Below, one piece after another: positions 32,864-40,487 of a stretch of 41,474 bases of DNA. Position 1 is the stretch's first letter; every line of letters begins with the position of its first letter. Where the stretch lies: the NCBI GenBank assembly GCA_035292605.1, contig DATDPT010000074.1, positions 1 through 41,474 of the forward strand, in the 5' to 3' direction. This DNA comes from JALYNX01 sp035292605. GTDB taxonomy: Bacteria; Actinomycetota; Acidimicrobiia; Spongiisociales; ZC4RG35. The position numbers and the translations under genes were made by a program. Under the pieces are notes generated by a model that ran no database searches, was not told the origin of the DNA, and worked only from the letters and a program-made list of their open reading frames with translations.

Positions 32864-33579
32864 GCCAGGTCGGCGACGGTCTCGGGCACCCGATTCCGGA
32901 CCGAGACGCCCTCGACACGGCCGTCTTTCAGGCGGACCACCCGGTCGGCCCAGGCGGCATATGCAGGTTCGTGGGTTACCAGCAGGGCCGCGGCTCCGGC
33001 GTCGCAGCGGCTGCGAAGCAGCCTGAGGATGGATTCGGAGGTCGCCTCGTCGAGGGCCCCGGTTGGCTCGTCCGCGAGCAGAATCGACCGGGGACCCACC
33101 AGACCGCGAGCGATGGCGACCCGTTGCTGCTCGCCACCCGAGAGCTGGTCGGGATAGCGGTCACCCATCCCCTCCATCTCCACCTCGACCAGGGCGATCT
33201 CGGCGAAGGACCGCGCCTCACGGGGATCCATCCCGTCGAGCTCCAGTGGCAGCGAGATGTTCTCGGCTGCTGTGAGGGACGGCAGCAGATTGAACTGCTG
33301 GAAGACATAGCCGACCGCCACCCGACGGAGACGCGCCAGCTCGTTCTTCGTCATCTGAGCCAGGCTTTCTCCGGCGATGATGATCTCGCCCGTCGTCGGT
33401 TCGTCGAGAGCACCGGAAAGGTTGAGAAGGGTGGTCTTGCCCGATCCGGAGCGCCCGGTCACCGCCACCAGGTCCCCCGGCATCAGGTCGAGATCGACGT
33501 TGACTAGTGCATCCACCCTTTGAGCGCCGATTCCGTGGGTCTTGCCTACCCGTCGCAGTGAGAGCACCGGTTCGGTCAT
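32860..33579 (-). CDS. ABC transporter ATPase (LolD/MacB type)
   Basis: A 239-residue ATPase for the adjacent FtsX-type permease. Motifs: Walker A TGRSGSGKTTLLN, Q-loop YVFQQFNLLPSLTAAENISLP, signature LSGGEQQRVAIARGL, Walker B SILLADEPTGALDEAT and switch His in LLVTHEPAYA. The QFNLLP and DEPTGALD wording is characteristic of the LolD/MacB group. It sits between PadR and the permease with ATGA overlaps on both sides. Confidence 0.94.
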   Translation of the reverse strand: MTEPVLSLRRVGKTHGIGAQRVDALVNVDLDLMPGDLVAVTGRSGSGKTTLLNLSGALDEPTTGEIIIAGESLAQMTKNELARLRRVAVGYVFQQFNLLPSLTAAENISLPLELDGMDPREARSFAEIALVEVEMEGMGDRYPDQLSGGEQQRVAIARGLVGPRSILLADEPTGALDEATSESILRLLRSRCDAGAAALLVTHEPAYAAWADRVVRLKDGRVEGVSVRNRVPETVADLA

Positions 33580-34136
33580 GGCTCCACCTCCAACAACTCG
33601 GGCTCAATCTCAATCACGGCGACGGGCGGAAGCTCCTCAAGCCGGCTCTCCACCCGCTCCAGCCATCTCAGCTCGGCCTCGGCACTGAAGATGAGCCGGT
33701 CCAGATAGAGCTGCCAAGCCAATTCGGAGCCGTCGTCGGATGCCTTGAGACGGGCGTAGTCCTGAAGCAAGGCCATGGTCGATCCCCGTTGCACCTCGAC
33801 CACCCGACGAGGGTCGGTGACCCCGGAGACGAGGGCGATCAATACCTTCAATGAGATCTCGTCCCTGCCGGCTTCGGCCAATTCCTCTGGGCTCGTCATC
33901 CACAGCCGAGCCTGGTCACGGCCGGGGTCGGTGATCCGATAGACGATGCGCCCCTGATCGTCGCTGCCCGCCGAGGCAACCAGACCGTCTCGTTCCAGAC
34001 GCTGCAGGGTGGTGTAGACCTGGCCGACATTGAGCCTCCAGGTCTCACCGATTGCCGACTCCAGGTTGAGCTTGAGCTGATAACCATGAGCCGGCTCGCT
34101 CGAAAGCAGGGCAAGAAGCCCTTCCTTGATACCCAA
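33576..34136 (-). CDS. PadR-family transcriptional regulator
   Basis: A 186-residue winged-helix repressor. The PadR N-terminal domain is plain: LLALLSSEPAHGYQLKLNLESAIGE, LNVGQVYTTLQRLERDGLVAS and the wing GRIVYRITDPGRDQARLW; residues about 100-186 form the helical dimerisation domain (PadR_4-like). The start is a TTG at 34134-34136 with AAGGAG 5 nt upstream. Immediately upstream is a long perfect inverted repeat that must be its own operator, so it should autoregulate the PadR-ATPase-permease operon and release it on binding an export substrate. Confidence 0.92.
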   Translation of the reverse strand: MGIKEGLLALLSSEPAHGYQLKLNLESAIGETWRLNVGQVYTTLQRLERDGLVASAGSDDQGRIVYRITDPGRDQARLWMTSPEELAEAGRDEISLKVLIALVSGVTDPRRVVEVQRGSTMALLQDYARLKASDDGSELAWQLYLDRLIFSAEAELRWLERVESRLEELPPVAVIEIEPELLEVEP

Positions 34137-34146
34137 TCCGACTCCT

Positions 34147-34185
34147 TACATACTCGGTATGCAGACCTTACATACCGAGTATGTA
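34147..34185. promoter_or_regulatory. PadR operator: 15-bp perfect inverted repeat, two ATAC-N3-GTAT sites
   Basis: The arms TACATACTCGGTATG (34147-34161) and its perfect complement (34171-34185) are 9 bp apart. Each arm itself contains ATAC-N3-GTAT, so there are two tandem dimer sites with centres 24 bp apart. It begins 11 bp upstream of the PadR start and ends 5 bp after the stop of the ferric-reductase-like gene. The ATAC/GTAT form is typical of PadR operators. Confidence 0.82.
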
Positions 34186-34189
34186 GTGG

Positions 34190-34759
34190 TCAAGGACTGG
34201 TGGGGACGCTGACCTGTGCAGATCCGCTGGGGCTTACCCCAGCCCGGTCGAGCAGTAGACGTTGTCCGACCAATGCAAAGACGACCAGAGCCGAACCGGC
34301 GTACAGCCCAATCATGAGCGGGCTAGCGGTGTCGGTTCCCGACAGGACTCCATGCAGCAGCGCCGAGACAAACAGACCGAACGAGGCGAAGTGAATCGAG
34401 CGCCACGCTTTCTGGCCGATGAAGCGTTTCAGATAGAAGCTGCCGATCACCACCACCAGGGCGTAGAGGGAAACCACTCCAAATGCGATCGGTAACGGGC
34501 GCCAGTCCGAGGCGCCCGGAACCAGGATCTCGATCCAGGTGAAGTCCAGAAAGTCGTGAATCGACAACACCACGATGTGGACCACGGTTGCCAGCAACGC
34601 CCCGATCCCCAACGACTCGTGGAACCATGTCAAGGGTTTGGCCTTGACGATCCGGCTGAGCAGTTTCGAGCTCACCAACAGACCCCAGATGGTGGCTGCG
34701 GAGAGGAGAGCGAAGGCAGCCACGCCCGAACCCCGGATCACGAGCCACTCGATGCTCAT
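34190..34759 (-). CDS. Ferric-reductase-like transmembrane protein (cytochrome b type)
   Basis: A 189-residue protein with six membrane helices of the ferric reductase-like/MsrQ type, expected to bind haem b. His candidates lie in helices in the usual spacing: FHESLGIGALLATVVHIVVLSIHDF and SIHFASFGLFVSALLHGVLSG. It has no FAD/NAD domain, so electrons must come from another protein. It is the last gene of the six-gene operon that starts with a ferredoxin, and its start overlaps the ApbE stop by 4 bp. It is probably the membrane electron conduit of that system. Confidence 0.82.
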   Translation of the reverse strand: MSIEWLVIRGSGVAAFALLSAATIWGLLVSSKLLSRIVKAKPLTWFHESLGIGALLATVVHIVVLSIHDFLDFTWIEILVPGASDWRPLPIAFGVVSLYALVVVIGSFYLKRFIGQKAWRSIHFASFGLFVSALLHGVLSGTDTASPLMIGLYAGSALVVFALVGQRLLLDRAGVSPSGSAQVSVPTSP

Positions 34760-35601
34760 GCGGCCACCTCCGTCCCCGGAGTCGCATAGACGGAACCGTC
34801 GTGCCAGACGACGATGGCCGACTCTATCCAGTCGGCTTCGGCCGCCCAGACCAGCCCGTCTTCACCCTGCAACAGCACTGCTTTTGCCCCAGTCTCGGCA
34901 TCGACGGCGGACCCGGCGACCACGGTCGCACTCAGGATCGGGGTTTGGACCGGCGCCATGGTCCGGGGATCGATGAGATGACTGACTTCACGGTTCCCGA
35001 CCTTCCACCGGCGCCGCGCGATCGAGCTGGTGGCGAGCCCCCCGGCACCCAGGAGAACCCGGGCCGCGGCCTCGCCCCAGGGGTCCAGGATCGGGACCGT
35101 CGTTCGTGAGTCGATGCTCCTGATGTCGCCTCCGGCTGAGACCACAGTGGCCATACCCGTCTCGACGGCCCGATCACAGGCCCAACCCTTGGCGATGCCT
35201 CCGAGGTCGAGCAACGTGCTCGGCGACCGGGTCAGAGTTCGTGACTCGAGGCTCCATTCCGGGGCCGCGTTTCTCCAAGGAGCGCGATCGAGCGGCCTCA
35301 CCAGCTCGAATGTCTTGTCGTAACCCCAGTCGGCGACCCCCGCCCCGACCCCGATGTCGACGAGGCCCCCGGTCAGATCACGGGCCCGGTCTCCGGCGCT
35401 GATCACCTCGGCAAGTGTGTCGGAGAGGGCGATGGAACAGTTGGTCGATGTGTTGACCTGGCTCAATTCGCTGTCATGGCGAAACCGGCTGCAGACTTGT
35501 TCAACTTCCTCGAACCAGCAACGCAGCTCCCGGACCGCATTCTCCTCGGCACACCAGGCCTCGACATCGGTTCCCATCGCCTTGAAGGTGACGTGGATCA
35601 T
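34756..35601 (-). CDS. apbE: ApbE-family FAD:protein FMN transferase
   Basis: A 281-residue flavin transferase that links FMN covalently to Thr/Ser of target proteins. Family marks: FKAMGTDVEAW near the start, the helix FRHDSELSQVN, DIGVGAGVADWGYD, LDLGGIAKGWACDRA, VVSAGGDIRS, the HLIDPRT stretch and AVDAETGAKAVLLQG (metal-binding Asp region). All key motifs are present. No signal peptide or lipobox is seen, unlike many ApbE, so it may work in the cytoplasm. Genes for an FMN-binding-domain target are not seen in the window. It is coupled on both sides in the ferredoxin operon. Confidence 0.88.
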   Translation of the reverse strand: MIHVTFKAMGTDVEAWCAEENAVRELRCWFEEVEQVCSRFRHDSELSQVNTSTNCSIALSDTLAEVISAGDRARDLTGGLVDIGVGAGVADWGYDKTFELVRPLDRAPWRNAAPEWSLESRTLTRSPSTLLDLGGIAKGWACDRAVETGMATVVSAGGDIRSIDSRTTVPILDPWGEAAARVLLGAGGLATSSIARRRWKVGNREVSHLIDPRTMAPVQTPILSATVVAGSAVDAETGAKAVLLQGEDGLVWAAEADWIESAIVVWHDGSVYATPGTEVAA

Positions 35602-35960
35602 GATCCGCTGCTCGCCGGCGCAGGCGCAGCCTGGGCCGAGGGCGCAGCCTGTGACGTTGAGCCTCCGCCGCCACCCGATCCGTTGTTCCCGCCACCCGCA
35701 GCTCGCTCAACCAAGACGGTGCGAACCTCGGCCGGGGGTGCATCGACCGGTGTGTAGCGGAGGATCACCAGACCCATGGGAGCCGGGCGAGGCATGATCG
35801 CCTGGAGCGAGGAATCCACGGTTACCGCCGGTTCGGGCTGGCTGGCGTCGACCTCGCGGGCCGGCTCGAGCCAGGAGACAATGATTGCGGTGCCCCAGGC
35901 GAGCGCGGCTCCGGTCCAAATCAGGATTCGATTCCATCGTCCGGGGTCGAAGCGGCTCAT
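35598..35960 (-). CDS. Small single-pass membrane protein with Gly/Ala/Ser-rich tail
   Basis: I do not recognise this 120-residue protein. A basic N-terminus (RFDPGRWNR) is followed by one hydrophobic helix (about 12-30, ILIWTGAALAWGTAIIVSWL), a Pro-rich stretch, a short beta-like segment LVILRYTPVDAPPAEVRTVLV, and a disordered tail of Gly, Ser, Ala and Pro (GGGNNGSGGGGG and beyond). It would face outward. Its stop overlaps the ApbE start and its start overlaps the preceding gene (ATGA both ways), so it is made in step with them. Confidence 0.75.
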   Translation of the reverse strand: MSRFDPGRWNRILIWTGAALAWGTAIIVSWLEPAREVDASQPEPAVTVDSSLQAIMPRPAPMGLVILRYTPVDAPPAEVRTVLVERAAGGGNNGSGGGGGSTSQAAPSAQAAPAPASSGS

Positions 35961-36286
35961 CCTCCACCTGTCGGGCCCGTGGGAAGGGTCAGGGTCACCC
36001 CATAGTGGACGAGGATTCGGGCAACTTCGGGCGGGAGCTCGGTGAGCTGGTCGACCCGAAGCGCCTCGGCCTTGCCGCTGGCGTACAACACTCGCTGGAC
36101 GGCAATATCGACTCCTTCAAGACTCGGGGGCGGCACTTCGACAACCGAGGTGACTGGAGACGAGACGACGGTGGGCTCCGGCGCAGCTTCGACATCGCCT
36201 GGGCCCGCGGCCAGGGCGTATACGACGGCCAGCCCGGCCATGAGCACGAAAAACCCGGAGATTGCTTGAGGCGAGAGATGGCTCAA
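35957..36286 (-). CDS. Small single-pass membrane protein, unknown function
   Basis: A 109-residue protein that I cannot place. One membrane helix (about residues 9-27, ISGFFVLMAGLAVVYALAA), then a Pro/Val-rich linker (residues about 30-54), then a compact predicted helix-strand segment, GVDIAVQRVLYASGKAEALRV followed by LPPEVARILVHYGVTLTLP, and a Gly-rich end. The outer segment has one His and no Cys. Coupled by 4-bp overlaps to the genes on either side of the redox operon. Confidence 0.75.
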   Translation of the reverse strand: MSHLSPQAISGFFVLMAGLAVVYALAAGPGDVEAAPEPTVVSSPVTSVVEVPPPSLEGVDIAVQRVLYASGKAEALRVDQLTELPPEVARILVHYGVTLTLPTGPTGGG

Positions 36287-36747
36287 TCGTCATCCTCCTC
36301 GTGTTCGTCCTCGTGCTCCTCCTCGTACCCGCTCTCATCACCGTTTGGGCTCTGAGCAACCGAAGACCCGGAAGAGGCATTGGCGACGACCACGGTCTCA
36401 ACGATTGGCTCGGGGATAGGCTTGCCGGGCAGGGGCAGTCCCTCCTGGGCGCAGATCTCCCTGAGGGCATCGAGGGCCGCCTGCTGGATGTCGGTGATCG
36501 AGCCGTCCGCTTCGGTAGCGACCAGACGCAGCCCTGCTTCCCCACACGCCGCCATGAGGTCGGCGGCGGTTGCCGTCTGGGTGTCGAAGACCGCACCGAC
36601 CTGCGGTTCGACAACGGTCGAAGTGACCGAGGTCGCGGGCTCGACAGGCGGGTCATTGCGCACCATCATCGAGGCGGCAAAAGCAGTCAGCGGTATCAAC
36701 AATGTGCCGAGAGCGACTGAAGCGGAAAGTCCTTTTCGATCCGCCAC
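36283..36747 (-). CDS. Single-pass membrane protein with acidic His/Glu/Asp tail
   Basis: A 154-residue protein of unknown family. It starts at a GTG with GGAGG upstream, 1 bp after the ferredoxin stop. One N-terminal helix (about residues 10-27, SVALGTLLIPLTAFAASMM), a Thr/Val/Pro linker, a helical domain with two Cys (ADLMAACGEAGLRL ... ALREICAQEGLPLPG), and a C-terminus dense in acidic residues and His (EEEHEDEHEEDDD). The tail looks like a metal-binding segment. The outward-facing position and the neighbours suggest a part in metal or electron transfer, which is inference. Confidence 0.76.
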   Translation of the reverse strand: MADRKGLSASVALGTLLIPLTAFAASMMVRNDPPVEPATSVTSTVVEPQVGAVFDTQTATAADLMAACGEAGLRLVATEADGSITDIQQAALDALREICAQEGLPLPGKPIPEPIVETVVVANASSGSSVAQSPNGDESGYEEEHEDEHEEDDD

Positions 36748-36748
36748 C

Positions 36749-37024
36749 TCAGACCTCCACGAAGATGCACTCGGCCGGGCACTCTTCGGCCGCTTCGACT
36801 ACGAGCTCGAGGAGCGGTTCGGGGACCCTGGCCCTTCCTTCGATTCCATCAGGGCCGTGCCCCTCTCCGGTCAACCCGTCGAAGACCACCATCCGATCGA
36901 AGTGAGACGGGTCCTCCTTGACGGCCCAGACGCCGTCGTGACGCTCGTGGAAGACCTCGGGCGCGATCTGAGCACACGTCCCGGCACCCATACAGGCGTC
37001 GCCGTTTATCCACACTTTGGCCAT
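36749..37024 (-). CDS. Single-cluster ferredoxin, first gene of the redox operon
   Basis: A 91-residue soluble ferredoxin. The cluster motifs are CMGAGTC (Ala in place of the second Cys of a 4Fe-4S motif) followed by AQIAPEVF, and EECPAEC near the end. It shares with the ferredoxin at 5077-5382 an insert (FDRMVVFDG ... GPDGIEGRARVPEP) and the extra Cys after CPxE. With Ala rather than Cys or Asp a 3Fe-4S cluster is expected. It is the likely electron donor to the downstream membrane proteins. A possible hairpin lies in its leader at 37034-37059. Confidence 0.85.
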   Translation of the reverse strand: MAKVWINGDACMGAGTCAQIAPEVFHERHDGVWAVKEDPSHFDRMVVFDGLTGEGHGPDGIEGRARVPEPLLELVVEAAEECPAECIFVEV

Positions 37025-37413
37025 AGCAACAATGTCCTTCCTCGACAGACATCACGATGCCGCCGCATGTCTTAAGGACGTCTCAACAACGGTTCAAGGA
37101 ATCCGCTACCCAGCCTGATCCTCGCCACCCGACCGTTGGCGATCCTTTACCGGGTCCTTGGTGGTCCTTTACGCGCTCTCCCTGATCGATACGATCTGAC
37201 CACAACGATGACAGTGGCCCATGGGTTCGAGGTAACAGCGCTGGCTACAGACCTTGGTGCCGCCCTAAGGGAAAGGGCGCACGAACTCGAAATCGCACGC
37301 GGTTAACCCCCAGAATTCGACGATTCTCTCTGAGGCGCCACGCGGGAGATCAGTTCAAGCTCTCTGCCTCTTTTGTCGATAACTATCCCCGAGGTTTTCG
37401 ACCGAGGTCGCAC
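37025..37413. promoter_or_regulatory. Divergent intergenic region with candidate structured leader
   Basis: This 389-bp gap lies between the ferredoxin and the surface-protein gene. On the right half, TTCGAG (37226-37231) can pair with CTCGAA (37286-37291), enclosing a 9-bp hairpin at 37257-37282 (GTGC, bulged C, GCCCT against AGGGC, GCAC). Two TCCTTTAC copies lie near 37144-37172. On the left, AGACAT and ATGTCT within GTCCTT/AAGGAC can form a hairpin in the ferredoxin leader. I do not recognise a named riboswitch, and see no gene. Confidence 0.4.
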
Positions 37414-38322
37414 ATGGGATTCACCGACCGACTGAGTATCAGACCTGGGAGGAGGCTTCTCCATGTCTCTGTCATCCTTCTTCTGTCGTTCGCTTGGCTG
37501 ATCTCGTCGGCGCAGCCCTCAACGGCGCTGATCCAGAGTGTCAGCCCGCTCTCAGCCACCGTCAATGCAGGCTCATCGACCGCATTCACGGTCACCGTCA
37601 ACAGCGCCCTGGGGGGATCCTGTCTCACCGCAAGCGATCCGGCCGATGCAACGGTCGGCTTCCAGTACAACCCTCAATGCAGCAACCAGAGCGGGACGTG
37701 GACCTCTGAGATCACCGTTTCGACCACTGCCAGCACGCTCCAAACGACTCATACGGTGACGATTACGGAGAGCGGTTTGGGTGGGCTCTTGCCCGGTGCC
37801 TTTCTGCTAACCGTCGCCGCCCCACCCACAACCAGCACCAGCACCAGCACCACCAGCACGACCACGACCACCACCACCACCACGACTACCACAACCGTTC
37901 CCGGAAGCTCCACCAGCACCACCATCGGAGGTGGAGCCCCTCCTTCGACCACCTCACCTGGAGGTGGCCCGGCCGGGACCTCGCCAAGCGGCAGCGTGGG
38001 CTCCCCGAGCCGGGACGACGGCGGTGCGAGACAACCCATTGGCCAGGGCTCGATTCTCGGTCCAGACGACGTAGACGAGAGCGAGGAAGCAGGCGGGGGA
38101 CTGGTCCCCTGGATAGCGGAAGCCCTCCCCGGCCCAGCTGGTGACGCAGTGTCCTCCCCGTTCGTGATACTCGGAGCCATTTGGGACGCGATCACAGACA
38201 CCTGGTTCGCCGCCATCCCCCTTCTCCTTTTGCTCATTGCCTTTCTAGTCGGACGTGTGATCCGTAACCGAAGAGGCCTCGATGACGAGTCGATGACAGT
38301 CGACGGAGTACCGGCGCAGTGA
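37414..38322 (+). CDS. Membrane-anchored surface protein with Thr-rich stalk
   Basis: A 302-residue protein of no family I know. It has a signal peptide (about residues 15-38, ending SSAQPSTA), a beta-sandwich-like domain (about 40-135, IQSVSPLSATVNAGSSTAFTVTV and HTVTITESGLGG), which resembles Ig-like or BACON-type domains, then a stalk of more than 20 threonines and serines (about 139-170), a Gly/Pro/Ser-rich segment, and a C-terminal membrane helix (about 266-286, IPLLLLLIAFLVGRVI) with a basic inner end. It would be displayed outside and anchored. Its stop overlaps the histidine kinase-EAL start (GTGA), so the two proteins likely act together. Confidence 0.7.
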   Translation: MGFTDRLSIRPGRRLLHVSVILLLSFAWLISSAQPSTALIQSVSPLSATVNAGSSTAFTVTVNSALGGSCLTASDPADATVGFQYNPQCSNQSGTWTSEITVSTTASTLQTTHTVTITESGLGGLLPGAFLLTVAAPPTTSTSTSTTSTTTTTTTTTTTTTVPGSSTSTTIGGGAPPSTTSPGGGPAGTSPSGSVGSPSRDDGGARQPIGQGSILGPDDVDESEEAGGGLVPWIAEALPGPAGDAVSSPFVILGAIWDAITDTWFAAIPLLLLLIAFLVGRVIRNRRGLDDESMTVDGVPAQ

Positions 38323-40448
38323 CTCGGCGTGCTCGGTCGGCATCGCTCCTCGTTGTGATGCTGGCTGTTCTCGTGGCGCTGGTGCTGACGTCGAGCGCCT
38401 ACGCCACTTCCCGAGCCACAGAAGAGATCGCACACGATTCAAGGGTCCTGCAACGCGCCGACCAGGTCATGGTGGCCACTTGGACGACTCGCAATCTCCT
38501 GATACAGGCGAACCTCCTGGTTGACGCCGCCAAGAGCCAGCTGGTCGACCAATCCCTCGTCCTGTCGGCGATCGGGGAAGCAAACCAAAGCCTCTCATCG
38601 CTCAACGCCGGAGTCGAGTCTTTGGCCGCTGAGTGGCCGGCTGGTGCCCCCGCCCTCGAGGTCGAACGCCACGCGGTGGCCACGGCCACATCCAGCGCAC
38701 TGAGCTCGCTGGAAGCGGGTGATACCACCGCCGCGGCCGCGTCTGTGGATGAGGCACAGGCGAGCTTCGAGCGCCTTGCTCAACTGGCCGAGCTCGAAAG
38801 AGACAGGCGTGCCGCCGCGATCGTCTCCGCCGGGGACCGAGCCGGAAGAGTCGCAGTGGCTACCCGCTGGATGATCGCTTTGTTTCTTCCCTGCATCGCA
38901 TTCTTGATCCTGCACATGCATGACCGACGCGAGAGCCGCCAGAAACTGCTCGAAAGCCAACTCGCACAGGAGAAGAGAGTTCGACGAATGAAGGACGATT
39001 TCCTGGCCGCAGTCGTCCATCACCTTCGGACCCCCCTCACGGCGGTGGTCGGATATGCCGAGCTCCTCAGGGACGGGCGTCATCGGTTCAATACCGGTCA
39101 ACGAAACGAGATGATCGAGACACTCGCCGACGAGGCGGCAGATCTGGGAGAGTTGATCGAGGACATTCACATCGCTGCGCGATCGAACTCCGACACGATC
39201 ACGGTCACCCCTGAGACATGTGACGTTCGCCGCATCGCCGAGGCGGTCGCCGTCGGGCTCGGACCCTCCCACCGCGAACATCTTGCGATCCGAGGCCAGG
39301 GTCTCGCCAACGCGGACCCTTTGAGGTTGCGTCAGATCCTGCGCAATCTCACGGACAACGCGCTCAAGCACCACAAGACAACTGCTGAGGTCGTCATCGA
39401 GGCCGAAGGGAACCGGCTTTACATCGAAGTCATCGACGACGGCCCGGGGATCGATCCCGCCGTGGCCGAGCAGGTGTTCAGCAACCACACATCGTCGGTC
39501 GACAGCGCCCCGGAGACTCTTGCCATCGGGGTAGGTTTGAGCCTTTGTCGACGACTGGCGGCAGCTATGGGAGCTGCTCTGACCTATGAGCGCATCGACG
39601 GCCGCACAGTGCTATCGCTGAACCTGCCGGTCGCCGTTCGAACTGTCGGCTCAGACGAGGTCGATGCCGACCAGATCACAACCCTCGACGTGGTCAGGGC
39701 GATCGAAGAGGAACCGCCGAGAATCGCCCTGCAGCCGATCTTCGACCTTGCGACCTTCTACACCGAGGAGCCCCGACTCGTCGGTGTCGAAGCCTTGAGT
39801 CGTTTCCACAAGGGCAACCCCACAGAGTGGTTTGACGCCGCCGGGGAGGCCGGTCTCAGGATCGACCTCGAACTGGCCGCGATCAAGGTGGCTGTCCAAC
39901 AGACGATGAACCTGGGGGGTGCGGACTTCTTCCTCGCTCTCAATGTCTCCACCGAAACGCTCCTTTCCAAGAGTCTCCTCGACGCGGTAGCCGGTCTGCC
40001 CCCCGAGCGTGTCGTGTTCGAACTCTCCGAGGACGCTGCCGTTTCGAACTACGAGATCACTCGCGGCATCGTGGGCGGGCTACAGGCACTGGGTTATCGA
40101 CTTGCTCTCGACGACGTCGGATCCGGAGAGATGGACCTCTGGCACGTGGTCCGTCTCCAACCTTCGATCATCAAGCTCGACCTCTCTTTGACCAAGAACC
40201 TGACCCCGGGAAGCGACGCGTTCGCTCTCGTCCTCGGACTCACCGTATTTGCCGCCGGAATCAACGCAGAAGTAATCGCCGAGGGCATCGAGACCAATCA
40301 GGAGTTGGATGAGATCCGTGGCATCGGGATCACATGGGGCCAGGGTTACCTTCTGGGGCGACCTCACGTGCCCGACTCTCCCGAATACGACTACTACGAA
40401 TACCTTGCAGCCCAAACCGGTTCAGGTCGCTTCTCAGCGTCGGCCTGA
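38319..40448 (+). CDS. Histidine kinase fused to EAL (c-di-GMP phosphodiesterase) domain
   Basis: A 709-residue membrane signal protein. Two helices (about 8-28 and 183-200) flank a helical outer domain. The HisKA helix holds His234 in AVVHHLRTPLTAVVGY; the ATPase domain has N343/N347, the G1 box DDGPGI and G2 box GVGLSLCRRL. Residues about 455-690 form an EAL domain with E491AL, Asn542, Glu568, the DD pair 598-599, Lys619, Glu655 and Gln675, so all catalytic residues of the phosphodiesterase appear present. There is no receiver or GGDEF domain. GTG start overlapping the surface-protein gene. It probably lowers c-di-GMP under control of an outer signal. Confidence 0.85.
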   Translation: MTRRARSASLLVVMLAVLVALVLTSSAYATSRATEEIAHDSRVLQRADQVMVATWTTRNLLIQANLLVDAAKSQLVDQSLVLSAIGEANQSLSSLNAGVESLAAEWPAGAPALEVERHAVATATSSALSSLEAGDTTAAAASVDEAQASFERLAQLAELERDRRAAAIVSAGDRAGRVAVATRWMIALFLPCIAFLILHMHDRRESRQKLLESQLAQEKRVRRMKDDFLAAVVHHLRTPLTAVVGYAELLRDGRHRFNTGQRNEMIETLADEAADLGELIEDIHIAARSNSDTITVTPETCDVRRIAEAVAVGLGPSHREHLAIRGQGLANADPLRLRQILRNLTDNALKHHKTTAEVVIEAEGNRLYIEVIDDGPGIDPAVAEQVFSNHTSSVDSAPETLAIGVGLSLCRRLAAAMGAALTYERIDGRTVLSLNLPVAVRTVGSDEVDADQITTLDVVRAIEEEPPRIALQPIFDLATFYTEEPRLVGVEALSRFHKGNPTEWFDAAGEAGLRIDLELAAIKVAVQQTMNLGGADFFLALNVSTETLLSKSLLDAVAGLPPERVVFELSEDAAVSNYEITRGIVGGLQALGYRLALDDVGSGEMDLWHVVRLQPSIIKLDLSLTKNLTPGSDAFALVLGLTVFAAGINAEVIAEGIETNQELDEIRGIGITWGQGYLLGRPHVPDSPEYDYYEYLAAQTGSGRFSASA

Positions 40449-40487
40449 CGGAAACAGATCTCTGCTCTCCATCCAGACGCCAACAAA

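Noticed and set aside
37201..37320. Cobalamin or c-di-GMP riboswitch
   Set aside because: I looked for the conserved B12 box and GEMM core and did not find them; only generic pairing is seen.
37834..37912. Thr-codon repeat tract as a possible tandem repeat or CRISPR-like array
   Set aside because: It is simply coding sequence for the Thr/Ser stalk of the surface protein, with irregular codon use and no spacer structure.
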